A DNA stretch of 64,000 nt, taken from the NCBI GenBank assembly GCA_900316615.1, contig ONDU01000005.1, positions 1-64,000 of the forward strand, read 5' to 3'. Below are positions 6,794 through 15,221 of the stretch, piece after piece. This stretch comes from an uncultured Eubacteriales bacterium. GTDB lineage: Bacteria > Bacillota > Clostridia > Oscillospirales > Acutalibacteraceae. The notes under the pieces were generated by a model, which saw only the letters and a list, made by a program, of their open reading frames with translations, did not search any database and was not told where the DNA came from. The first letter of the stretch is position 1. Each line of letters starts with the position of its first letter. A program made the translations under genes and the position numbers.

Positions 6794-9133
6794 ATGAGTT
6801 TGAATTATAAAAATATTTTTTCGTATTTAATTTCTGCAATAATGCTTTGCACAATGACGGCTGCGAAAGCTTCGGCTGCCGACTGGAGCAGCTTCAGAGG
6901 AAATTCCGAGAACAATGCTGCAGTATCATACAGAACACCTGAAAATGCTGATGAAGCCGTTATGTACTGGTCTTTAAAAAAGGGGGAAAGCTTTGAAAGC
7001 AGTTCAATAGGTTCACCGATTATAGCTGACGGCTGCATTGTATTTTGCAGCGGAAATACTCTCTGCAAAGCAGACAGATACAGCGGAGAAATTCTTGCAC
7101 AGACTGAGATGTACGGAAATTCAGGCTACAATATTATTTCTCCTACATATGCAGACGGAATGATTTTTGTAGGACTTTCAAATGCAACTATACAGGCGTT
7201 CAATGCTGATACAATGGAATCCGTATGGATTTACAGGGATGAGCTTGGCGGTCAGTCCAACAGCCCGATAGTATACAATAACGGACATATATATACAGGC
7301 TTCTGGAATACCGAAACATCAGACGCAAACTATGTATGCATATCCGTTTCTGACGATAATCCCAAAAGCGGTCTTGAAGAAAAAACGGCTGTATGGAAGC
7401 ATACTCAAAAGGGCGGTTTTTATTGGTCGGGAGCGTATGTAAACGACAGCTTTGTACTGATAGGAACCTGTGATGGTGAACAGGGGTTCAGGTCGGAAAC
7501 ATCAAGCCTGATTTCGTTTAATCCTCTTACGGGGGATATTATAGACAGGATAGACAATCTCAGAGGTGATATATGCTCATCTGTAGTTTACGATAAATAC
7601 GGAACTGACAGATATTATTTCACCTCTAAGGGAGGCAGCTTTTACAGCGTTGAGGTTAATGCGGACGGTACGTTCAGAAAATCATCTGACGGCGAAAAGG
7701 GATATGCCCTTAAATCAATCAGCCTTTATAATATGAATATGCAAGAAAAATCAATGAGTACCTCTACTCCTGTTATATACAACGGACGTGCATATATCGG
7801 AGTATGCGGTAGCTCACAGTTTAAAATGTACAGCGGACACTGCATTTCTGTAATTGACCTTGAAAGTATGAGTATAGCATACAATGTTCCTACAAAGGGT
7901 TATCCGCAGGTCAGCGGACTTCTGAGTACAGCTTATACCGACAGCGACGGTTACTCATACATATACTTTATAGATAACTATATTCCCGGACAGTTAAGAG
8001 TAATAAGGGATAAAAAGGGATTAAGCCATGCAGCGGACGGAGTTAGTGAAAAATATATGTCCGAAGGAAAATACGTTACAGCAGAAAACTGTGCTCCCGT
8101 ACTCTTTACACCCTCGGGAGAGGAAGCACAGTATGCTATAAGCAGTCCTATAGCCGATGAAGAGGGAACATTATATTTTAAAAATGACTCGTCAAATATA
8201 ATGGCTGTCGGAAGCAGTATAGAAAGTATAGAGGTAGTAAAGCAGCCTGACAAGCTTGTATATAAAGAGGGGGAAATTTTTGACAAAAGCGATATAAGGG
8301 TTATAGCTAAGCTCAAAAACGGTCTTTCCAGAGATATTACCGATTACGTAAGTTTTTCCAATGAGGAGCTTACGCTTTATGACACAGATATAACTCTGAG
8401 ATATGATATTGTAAGATACCATGATATTTTCGATGCTGAAAACGGCAATCAATGCGGAGTTGAAGTTCCTCCTTACTTTGCCTATGTTGATATTACTGTC
8501 ATTTCAGAAGAAGATTATAACTCATCAGAAGCGGTTTGTCAGCTTATTGAAGGCATAGGTGAGGTTTCGCTTGAAAGCGGAAAAGCAATACAGCTTGCAA
8601 GACTTTCATATGACGGACTTGATGCACAGTTAAAGGAATGCATCAATAATTACAATACCTTGGTAAATGCAGAAAATGAGTATTTTTCAATTTCGGATGT
8701 TTACGAAAAAATAAGAAACATAGGCGAGGTATCATCTGAAAGCCTAAATACTATAACAAAAGCACGGGAAAGCTATAACAGTCTTACCGGTACGCAGAAA
8801 AATAAAATAACAAACTACAGCGAGCTTGAAAAGGCAGAGCGTCTGTTTGCTGAGCTTTCGGAAGACGTTACGGAAGCAACAATGCCGTCGGAACAGGCTA
8901 CAGCATCACAGAAAGAAACTTTTTCCGATAAGAACAGTACTTGTCCCTCAGCAGGTTTTTCAACAAACGAAGCTAAAAGTGATGATTCAAAGCTTCAGTC
9001 TTTGTCAGGCAGAATTTATGTTGATACAGGAAATACTTCCTCTGCGGCAGTATGTACGATAAGCATAGTTGTTTTGTCAGCGGCGATTATCTCATCTGTT
9101 CTTTCGGCAGGAAGAAAGCGTTTACGCAGATAA
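6794..9133 (+). CDS. Secreted, membrane-anchored PQQ-repeat (BamB-like beta-propeller) protein
   Basis: The start is placed at ATG 6794, 7 nt after GGAGGG, not at the longer frame from 6764. This gives 779 residues with a clear signal peptide ending near ASA-ADW. Residues ~25-460 are PQQ/quinoprotein-like blade repeats (WSSFRGN, GSPIIADGCIVFCSG, TSTPVIYNGRAYIG). Then come a bacterial Ig-like part (~470-560, with KLVYKEGEIFDKSD) and two related helical repeats (IGEVSLESGKAI and IGEVSSESLNTI), a Ser/Thr-rich spacer, and a C-terminal membrane span followed by RKRLRR. It is thus displayed outside the cell and held by its C-terminus. Such propellers bind ligands or scaffold complexes; no enzymatic role is implied. 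It starts a run of surface genes separated only by structured repeats. Confidence 0.8.
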   Translation: MSLNYKNIFSYLISAIMLCTMTAAKASAADWSSFRGNSENNAAVSYRTPENADEAVMYWSLKKGESFESSSIGSPIIADGCIVFCSGNTLCKADRYSGEILAQTEMYGNSGYNIISPTYADGMIFVGLSNATIQAFNADTMESVWIYRDELGGQSNSPIVYNNGHIYTGFWNTETSDANYVCISVSDDNPKSGLEEKTAVWKHTQKGGFYWSGAYVNDSFVLIGTCDGEQGFRSETSSLISFNPLTGDIIDRIDNLRGDICSSVVYDKYGTDRYYFTSKGGSFYSVEVNADGTFRKSSDGEKGYALKSISLYNMNMQEKSMSTSTPVIYNGRAYIGVCGSSQFKMYSGHCISVIDLESMSIAYNVPTKGYPQVSGLLSTAYTDSDGYSYIYFIDNYIPGQLRVIRDKKGLSHAADGVSEKYMSEGKYVTAENCAPVLFTPSGEEAQYAISSPIADEEGTLYFKNDSSNIMAVGSSIESIEVVKQPDKLVYKEGEIFDKSDIRVIAKLKNGLSRDITDYVSFSNEELTLYDTDITLRYDIVRYHDIFDAENGNQCGVEVPPYFAYVDITVISEEDYNSSEAVCQLIEGIGEVSLESGKAIQLARLSYDGLDAQLKECINNYNTLVNAENEYFSISDVYEKIRNIGEVSSESLNTITKARESYNSLTGTQKNKITNYSELEKAERLFAELSEDVTEATMPSEQATASQKETFSDKNSTCPSAGFSTNEAKSDDSKLQSLSGRIYVDTGNTSSAAVCTISIVVLSAAIISSVLSAGRKRLRR

Positions 9134-9167
9134 TTACGATAATATTACTCAGCTTGAGCGAACGCAG

Positions 9168-9264
9168 CGGCGGTTGCAGCCCACGGCAGCGAAAGCTGCC
9201 GTAAAGCTTCGGGTTTTTCCCGAAGCGGTCAAAAGCAAATGCTTTTGACGGGCTGCAACCGCCG
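9168..9264. repeat. Structured intergenic repeat, copy 3 (variant outer stem)
   Basis: Outer stem CGGCGGTTGCAGCC (9168-9181) with its perfect complement (9251-9264). The core is GCGGTTGCAG in place of GCGATTGCAG, changed on both arms. Inner hairpins: ACGGCAGC with loop GAAA (9183-9202), GCTTCGGG with loop TTTTT (9206-9226), GTCAAAAGCA with loop AA (9228-9249). It begins 34 nt after the PQQ-protein stop and ends 26 nt before the next start. Confidence 0.9.
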
Positions 9265-9290
9265 TACCTGAGCGTAAACGGAGGTTATGT

Positions 9291-11324
9291 ATGAAATTTT
9301 CAATGAAGCTTTCATCAAAGCTGATACCTGCTTTTTTACTTGCAGTATTTACACTAAGCGGAATATGGGGAATAAGTGTTCAGAAAAGGCAGCTGCCGCA
9401 AAGTTTTACAGCTGACAAAAGCAGCTATTCTCAAAAAAGAATTTATAAAGAAAAAACAGGTACTTCTGAACCTGAAAAAGAATACGGCTTTAAATACAGC
9501 AATACGGAAAGTATTACTGATAGTTTGGCAGCAACTGAAAAATACGAAAAAAAATCAGTAAAAGATAAAAAGGAAAATTCTTCATCAAATTCAGATATTT
9601 CAGATACAGAGCATTCATCATACACGCAAAATCGCAGTACAAGTCATTTAACGCAACAAAAAAGAACAAGCTCCGAAAGCGGTACATATTTGGAGTTACA
9701 GGAAAACGAAAAATTTTCTCCCGAAACCAGAGAGCTTAAGAAAAATAGTGAAACCGTTTATTTCAGAACAACCATAAAGGATAAAGAAACCGTCAGAAGC
9801 AGAAGCTATGAATTTGAGATACATCATCTGAACAATGAGCTTAAGGTAAGAAAAGAAAGCGTAAGCATAAACGGGGGAAAGGCTGAACACTTTAAAGGAA
9901 AGGTTCTGCTTGAAGAAGGAAAGAACATAATACGTATTTATGCAGAGTATACAGACAAAAGCGGCAAAAAGATTTCAGTTTACAGCGACTATACGGTATA
10001 TGTAAGCCTCGGAGATATTGTCATTGTTACAACGCTTAAAAACGGAAGCTCGGTAAATGAAAATAAAATAAGCTTTGAAGCATATGCAATGCTTGACAGC
10101 GAACGCTTTTCTGTAACGGCAGACTGCAACGGAAAGGTTATCGAACAAATATCGGGAAAATACACCGCAGTTCTTTCAAAGGGTGATAACAAAATAAATA
10201 TCCTTGCTCAAAGGAACGGCAGAAGCAAAAGAGAAGAAATTCTTATAAAATGCAGTGCAGGCGGAGAGCTTGGAATATATACAGACCTTAAAAATTCCGA
10301 AATAAACGAAAGTTATTACAGCTTTACGGCAAGAGTGCTGAACGGTACGGAAAATGCAAAAATCTCAGTAATATTCAACGGAAAAACAATAACCTCCGAT
10401 AATCAGCTTTATACAGTAAGGCTGAACACTGGAAGCAATAGTATCCGCATAAAGGCTTCCGATAAATCCGAAAACGGAGAAAAAAAAGTAATAAATGAAG
10501 TATATGAGATAAAATATGTTCCATTGTCAACGCCTGAAACTGCACCGAAGCTTTCATACTGCAACATAAGCGATGGAACTCAGGTGAGAGGAAATACGTT
10601 TACGCTGAATATAAAATCCGAGGATTTTAAGGGAAACAGAATTTATTATGATAAAATAAAGGTTTCCCTCAACGGAACAGTTTATCCGTATTCATGGGTA
10701 TCCGAATATACAAGCTATCTTCTTTATCTTGGCAGCGGAGCAAATACTCTTAATATAAGAATATATGACAGTGACGGAAGATATTCAGACTATATGTATA
10801 CTATAAACTGTAAATATGCGGCAGACGGCGAAAAAATCGGACTGTTTACGCTCAATATTGACGCAAATGTTCTCGGTATAGGCGATATAGTCAAAAATGC
10901 TTCTGTAGAAATAAGACAGGGCGAAAATGCGGCAGGTGCGGTTGTACGCTTTCTTGAAGAAAACGGCTACGACTTTTCAAACGGCGGAAGTATTGAACAG
11001 GGCTTTTATCTTGCAAAAATATCAAGGCACGGGATAGCTGCAAACGTAAATATTCCATCAGAACTAAGAAGCTTTATAGACAACGACCATCTTGTATGGA
11101 CAAACCAGAGCAGCAGCGACAGCATAGGTGAAAATGATTACTGTCAGGGTTCGGGCTGGATGTTCAGTGTAAACGGTATATTTTCGGGTACGAGCCTTTC
11201 TGACGTAATGCTGAATGACGGAGATGCTTTTAAATTAAGATATACTCTTGCCTACGGAAAGGATATAGGAGGATATGCCGTATCGTCAGACGGTACAAGG
11301 AAAAACTATGAAAAGATATGGTGA
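9291..11324 (+). CDS. Secreted protein with C-terminal DUF4430 (transcobalamin-like) domain
   Basis: 677 residues; ATG placed 6 nt after GGAGG. An N-terminal hydrophobic segment (about 10-28) is a signal peptide or anchor. Residues ~35-150 are a Ser/Lys/Glu-rich low-complexity stalk. From ~155 to 520 there are four or so beta-sandwich repeats with the recurrent pattern LNTGSNSIRIKASDKSENG (Ig/cadherin-like). The last ~120 residues match DUF4430: GSGWMFSVNG followed by LNDGDAFKLRYTLAYGKDIG. DUF4430 is the fold of the C-terminal beta domain of transcobalamin/intrinsic factor. The next gene encodes an alpha/alpha-barrel protein like the other transcobalamin domain, so the two may act together. 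The ligand is unknown. Confidence 0.75.
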   Translation: MKFSMKLSSKLIPAFLLAVFTLSGIWGISVQKRQLPQSFTADKSSYSQKRIYKEKTGTSEPEKEYGFKYSNTESITDSLAATEKYEKKSVKDKKENSSSNSDISDTEHSSYTQNRSTSHLTQQKRTSSESGTYLELQENEKFSPETRELKKNSETVYFRTTIKDKETVRSRSYEFEIHHLNNELKVRKESVSINGGKAEHFKGKVLLEEGKNIIRIYAEYTDKSGKKISVYSDYTVYVSLGDIVIVTTLKNGSSVNENKISFEAYAMLDSERFSVTADCNGKVIEQISGKYTAVLSKGDNKINILAQRNGRSKREEILIKCSAGGELGIYTDLKNSEINESYYSFTARVLNGTENAKISVIFNGKTITSDNQLYTVRLNTGSNSIRIKASDKSENGEKKVINEVYEIKYVPLSTPETAPKLSYCNISDGTQVRGNTFTLNIKSEDFKGNRIYYDKIKVSLNGTVYPYSWVSEYTSYLLYLGSGANTLNIRIYDSDGRYSDYMYTINCKYAADGEKIGLFTLNIDANVLGIGDIVKNASVEIRQGENAAGAVVRFLEENGYDFSNGGSIEQGFYLAKISRHGIAANVNIPSELRSFIDNDHLVWTNQSSSDSIGENDYCQGSGWMFSVNGIFSGTSLSDVMLNDGDAFKLRYTLAYGKDIGGYAVSSDGTRKNYEKIW

Positions 11325-11330
11325 GAAGTT

Positions 11331-12983
11331 ATGGTAAAATATTTTAAATTTGCGGCAGCCATTGTTTTAAGCTTAACCGTTATTTTTCAAAGCATAGTTT
11401 TATCAGGAGCAGAGCATAAAAATTACGGAAACAACGAAATAAAAATAGTTATAGAAAGCTTAATTGACTGGAAAAAAAGATGCGTAAAATCAGATGCTTC
11501 AGATAATATTCTTTTTAATGGTGAATTTTTAAAGTCGGCAGGAACTACCGACTGCGACTGGTATGCGATAGCCTTGGGTAGAACAGGAGCAGAGGACGAT
11601 TATTTTTCCTTTATATCGGTACTGAAAAATAAAATAAAAAAGGATTTTTTTGAGAACGGCAAAAGAAAAAAGGGGATTAAAGCAACTGATTTTCAGCGTA
11701 CAGTGCTTGCACTTCTTTCCGTGGGAGGAAATCCTTACGATGATGATATACGTCTGATTGACAAGGGAATATGTGATTTTTCATTGGAGGAGCTGGGCAG
11801 GCAGGGCTTAAACGCCTATATATGGGAGCTTATTGCATTGGACAGTATGAATTACAAAATTCCCGAAAGCTGTACTCTGACGAGAAAATCAATAATAACC
11901 GAAATATTGAAGTATCAGCGTTCGGATGGTGCATTCGGACTGAAAAAGGGAGAGTTTGACGTTGATATTACCGCTATGGCATTACAGGCACTTTCGCCTT
12001 ACCGCATATTTGAGGATAAGTACAGCATTATTTCTGCCGATAACGAAAAGATAACGCTCACCGTAAAACAATCTGTTGACAAAGCCTTGGAAATTCTTTC
12101 GGAAAATCAGAAAACGGACGGAAGCTTTGGCTCATCTGACGGAAGCACATGCGAAAGTACTGCTCAGGTTATTACTGCTCTTTGTGCATTGGAGACAGAC
12201 CCTTTATCCGACAATCGCTTTATTAAAAACGGAAATACCTCACTCGACGGTATTATGCAGTACAGAATGAAAGACGGCGGTTTTTCCCATAAATCCGAAA
12301 AAAATACTTCCTCTGACAGTAAAGCGGGCGAACAGGCTATGACGGCTTTCTGTGCTTTTTACAGGCTTGAAAACGGAATGAAATTTATCTATAATATGGG
12401 AAATAAAACCGAAGATGAAAAAAATACACGTTTTCTTGACGAAAGTATTTATAAAACTGAAAGTGCAAACGGCTTTGTTATAAATATTTTCAGTAAAAAA
12501 CCGGGGATACAAAAAATAATTTTCACTGAAAGCGATTTTAAAGAATACAGCTTACTTCCTGATACGCTTACAACTGAAAATTATGAAGTTGTTGTAAGAC
12601 TTTATGAGAAAATCAAAAATGCAGACAATAAAAGCGATTATCCCGAAAATCTTGAAGCAGGGCTTAAAGCAAAAAAAGAAGCCATAGAAAAAATTCAGAA
12701 CGAAATTGACAGTATAAATACTCAGATTGCGGATAATATCTATGCCAAGGATGAACTGACATATGATGACGCTTCACTTATAGATGATATTTTAGAAAAA
12801 ACAAAACGGCTCAGTGAATACGATAAAAAACGAATTCTTAACATAGACAGTCTGATGATTTACCACGAAGAGTTAACGCACCGAAAGCGTTCAAAAATTA
12901 TTTATGTCGTAACGGCGGCAGCGGTAATTTTACTTGCCGCATACCTGATTCTCAGGCATTTCAAAAACAAAAAGCTTAACTGA
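11331..12983 (+). CDS. Membrane-anchored prenyltransferase/squalene-cyclase-fold repeat protein
   Basis: 550 residues with an N-terminal signal peptide (to about residue 27) and a C-terminal span (~527-543) followed by a short basic tail. The central part (~50-350) is an alpha/alpha toroid with the repeats QRSDGAFG, QKTDGSFG and MKDGGFSH, typical of the prenyltransferase/terpene-cyclase and transcobalamin N-domain fold. There is no Asp-rich DXDD cyclase motif that I can see, so a binding role is more likely than catalysis. The C-terminal ~150 residues are Lys/Glu-rich helices. It starts 6 nt after the DUF4430 gene and is certainly co-transcribed with it. Confidence 0.7.
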   Translation: MVKYFKFAAAIVLSLTVIFQSIVLSGAEHKNYGNNEIKIVIESLIDWKKRCVKSDASDNILFNGEFLKSAGTTDCDWYAIALGRTGAEDDYFSFISVLKNKIKKDFFENGKRKKGIKATDFQRTVLALLSVGGNPYDDDIRLIDKGICDFSLEELGRQGLNAYIWELIALDSMNYKIPESCTLTRKSIITEILKYQRSDGAFGLKKGEFDVDITAMALQALSPYRIFEDKYSIISADNEKITLTVKQSVDKALEILSENQKTDGSFGSSDGSTCESTAQVITALCALETDPLSDNRFIKNGNTSLDGIMQYRMKDGGFSHKSEKNTSSDSKAGEQAMTAFCAFYRLENGMKFIYNMGNKTEDEKNTRFLDESIYKTESANGFVINIFSKKPGIQKIIFTESDFKEYSLLPDTLTTENYEVVVRLYEKIKNADNKSDYPENLEAGLKAKKEAIEKIQNEIDSINTQIADNIYAKDELTYDDASLIDDILEKTKRLSEYDKKRILNIDSLMIYHEELTHRKRSKIIYVVTAAAVILLAAYLILRHFKNKKLN

Positions 12984-13020
12984 GCTTTCTGCTGTGTCAT
13001 ACCTTGCTGATGTCTTTGAC

Positions 13021-13116
13021 GGGCGATTGCAGACCCCTGCGAGAATTCGCAGGCATTTTAAGAGCTTTGCTCTTAAAATATAAAAAAACGCAGTTTTTTT
13101 ATGTCTGCAATCGCCC
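13021..13116. repeat. Structured intergenic repeat, copy 4
   Basis: Outer stem GGGCGATTGCAGAC (13021-13034) with its perfect complement (13103-13116). Inner hairpins: CCTGCGA with loop GAAT (13036-13053), ATTTTAAGAGC with loop TTT (13055-13079), ATAAAAAAAC with loop GCA (13080-13102). It begins 37 nt after the stop of the prenyltransferase-fold gene and precedes the MoxR gene in the same direction. Confidence 0.9.
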
Positions 13117-13170
13117 TGCCAGGGCTGTCAGCCAAACCTGAAAAAATAAGTTGTTATCGGAGAAATTATT

Positions 13171-14121
13171 ATGTCAGACAAAGTACAGTCTATATTGAAG
13201 GAAGTAAAGAAAGCGGTTATCGGAAAGGATGATATTGTAAAAAAAGTATTTGCGGCAATTCTTTCGGGAGGTCACATACTGCTTGAGGATGTACCGGGAG
13301 TAGGAAAAACAACTCTGGCACTTTCCTTCGGCAAGGCACTGGGACTTGACTGCAGGCGTGTGCAGTTTACGTCAGACACAATGCCGTCAGATATAACAGG
13401 CTTTTCGGTATACAGCAGGTCAGGCGGCAGGCTTGAGTATCAGCAGGGCTGTGTAATGACAAACCTGCTTCTTGCCGATGAAATAAACAGAGCCTCAAGC
13501 AAAACGCAGAGTGCTTTACTGGAGGTTATGGAAGAAAAGCAGGTTACTGTAGACGGTATAACTCATAAGCTTCCGTCACCGTTCATTGTAATAGCAACGC
13601 AGAATCCGACAGGCTCTGCCGGAACACAGTTATTGCCTAATTCTCAGCTTGACAGGTTTATGATAAGGCTTAAAATGGGCTATCCCGAATTTGAGGGTCA
13701 GGTAAATATACTAAAGGAATACAGCAGGGGAAACAGCTCAAAACAGATTTGCTCCGTAACAGACAGGGAAGAGCTTATCGGACTTCAGAAGAAAGCCGAC
13801 AGTGTTTTCACAGATGACAGCATATATGAGTATGTTGTAAGGCTTGCAGATGAAACAAGAAGCTCTCCGCTTATAGAGCTTGGAATAAGTCCGAGAGGAG
13901 CTATAGCTATATGCAGAATGGCAAAAGCTCAGGCTTACATAAGCGGCAGAGATTACGTTATACCCGAAGATATAGCTGAAATTTTTTCCGATACTTCGGC
14001 TCACCGCATAATTTTAAGCAGAAAGGCACGTCTTTCGGATAAAAAGCCGTCTGATATACTGGGCGATATTCTCAAAAGTACACAGCCGCCCTCCATAAAA
14101 AAAGGAACTGATTTCTTATGA
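13171..14121 (+). CDS. MoxR-family AAA+ ATPase
   Basis: 316 residues. Walker A is GVGKTT at 43-48, Walker B is LLADEINRAS, and the sensor/MoxR motifs QNPTGSAGTQLLPNSQLDRF and ISPRGA are present. MoxR ATPases are chaperone-like and act with von Willebrand-factor-A or DUF58 proteins to mature or assemble protein complexes at the membrane. Length is normal. It overlaps the following DUF58 gene by 4 bp, and that gene overlaps the transglutaminase-like gene by 4 bp, the classic MoxR-DUF58-TGc order. Its start follows CGGAG after a structured repeat. Its likely client is the neighbouring membrane system, possibly including the surface proteins upstream. Confidence 0.9.
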   Translation: MSDKVQSILKEVKKAVIGKDDIVKKVFAAILSGGHILLEDVPGVGKTTLALSFGKALGLDCRRVQFTSDTMPSDITGFSVYSRSGGRLEYQQGCVMTNLLLADEINRASSKTQSALLEVMEEKQVTVDGITHKLPSPFIVIATQNPTGSAGTQLLPNSQLDRFMIRLKMGYPEFEGQVNILKEYSRGNSSKQICSVTDREELIGLQKKADSVFTDDSIYEYVVRLADETRSSPLIELGISPRGAIAICRMAKAQAYISGRDYVIPEDIAEIFSDTSAHRIILSRKARLSDKKPSDILGDILKSTQPPSIKKGTDFL

Positions 14122-15221
14122 TTTTAATGTGGATAATATGGACGGCAATTTTCACATTGTTAATTCTTTCGGGAATTTTTGCAGAAAATTCTGTAATTCT
14201 TTTTACAGCTGCTGCATTTGTCCTGCTTACATTGTTATCCGTCATAATTAACAGGATTGCAGGACACAGAATTTCCGTGACGTTTTCTTTTCCCGACAAC
14301 GTACAAAAAAATACCGACCTGAGCGGAACCGTAAACCTTTATAATAACAGTAAATTTATATCATACGGAGCGTCTGAGCTGTATATAAAAATTCAGAATA
14401 TGCTTACAGGTGAAGCTGTAAGCCGTAAAATAAAACTGCCGTTGGCTGCAAACGAAATTTCAAGTGCGTATTTATGCCTTAAAAGCCGTAACTGTGGAAT
14501 GATTTCTGTAAGCGTGGAAAAGCTCAGATTATACGACTATACAGGACTGACCTTTAAAACCGTAAGTCCTGATTTTCAGTGTAAAATACCCGTACTTCCT
14601 GATTTGACTGACACCAAAAAACAAATTGAAATCATTAATGCTTCATATGGCTTTCATGAAGATTATAAATCATATTCTCCGTATTTAAGCGGTGACGATA
14701 TGAGCGAGGTTTTCGGGCTTTGCGATTATTCCGAGGGCGACAGTCTGAAATCAATAAACTATAAGCTCAGTGCGAAGCATAACAGACTTATAGTCAAAAA
14801 GGGAAGCTTGCCTGCGGAAAATTCACTGCTTATAATTTTTGATAACATTATTTCGGATAAATTGGTCAACAGTCCCGATTTAATATCGCTTGCAGCTGAG
14901 ATTTTTATATCTCTAAGTCAGGATTTAACCGAAAAAAATATCACTTACAATGCATTATGGGCTTCGGAAAACGGCAACTTCCACGAAAGCGAAAAAATAG
15001 AAAATGATGACGATGCCGCAGTTCTGGTAAACAGAATTTTAAGTGCAGGCTTTGTAAAATCAGACGCTTCAATATCGGAGTTGGTAAATTTTGATGAGAT
15101 GAATTATTCGGCTGTAATTATGGTTACTGCCGGGAGAGAAAATTTATCGTTGAACAATGAAGCGTTTACGATAATAAACGTAAACGCTTATTATAAAAAC
15201 GGGGAGGAGAGGGAAAGGTGA
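14118..15221 (+). CDS. DUF58 domain membrane protein
   Basis: 367 residues. Two adjoining membrane spans occupy residues ~3-45. The DUF58 signature lies near residues 185-235: YSPYLSGDDMSEVFGLCDY, EGDSLKSINYKLSAK, then LIVKKGS. The C-terminal half is a vWA-like fold. Members work with MoxR ATPases, possibly with a metal-ion-dependent adhesion-type site. The start codon ATG overlaps the MoxR stop (ATGA). The next gene starts with GTG overlapping its stop, so translation of the three is coupled. Confidence 0.85.
   Translation: MILMWIIWTAIFTLLILSGIFAENSVILFTAAAFVLLTLLSVIINRIAGHRISVTFSFPDNVQKNTDLSGTVNLYNNSKFISYGASELYIKIQNMLTGEAVSRKIKLPLAANEISSAYLCLKSRNCGMISVSVEKLRLYDYTGLTFKTVSPDFQCKIPVLPDLTDTKKQIEIINASYGFHEDYKSYSPYLSGDDMSEVFGLCDYSEGDSLKSINYKLSAKHNRLIVKKGSLPAENSLLIIFDNIISDKLVNSPDLISLAAEIFISLSQDLTEKNITYNALWASENGNFHESEKIENDDDAAVLVNRILSAGFVKSDASISELVNFDEMNYSAVIMVTAGRENLSLNNEAFTIINVNAYYKNGEERER

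Noticed and set aside
13021..13116. Structured repeats as a CRISPR array
   Set aside because: The copies are single and spread over 55 kb between genes, with no regular spacers and no cas genes in the window.
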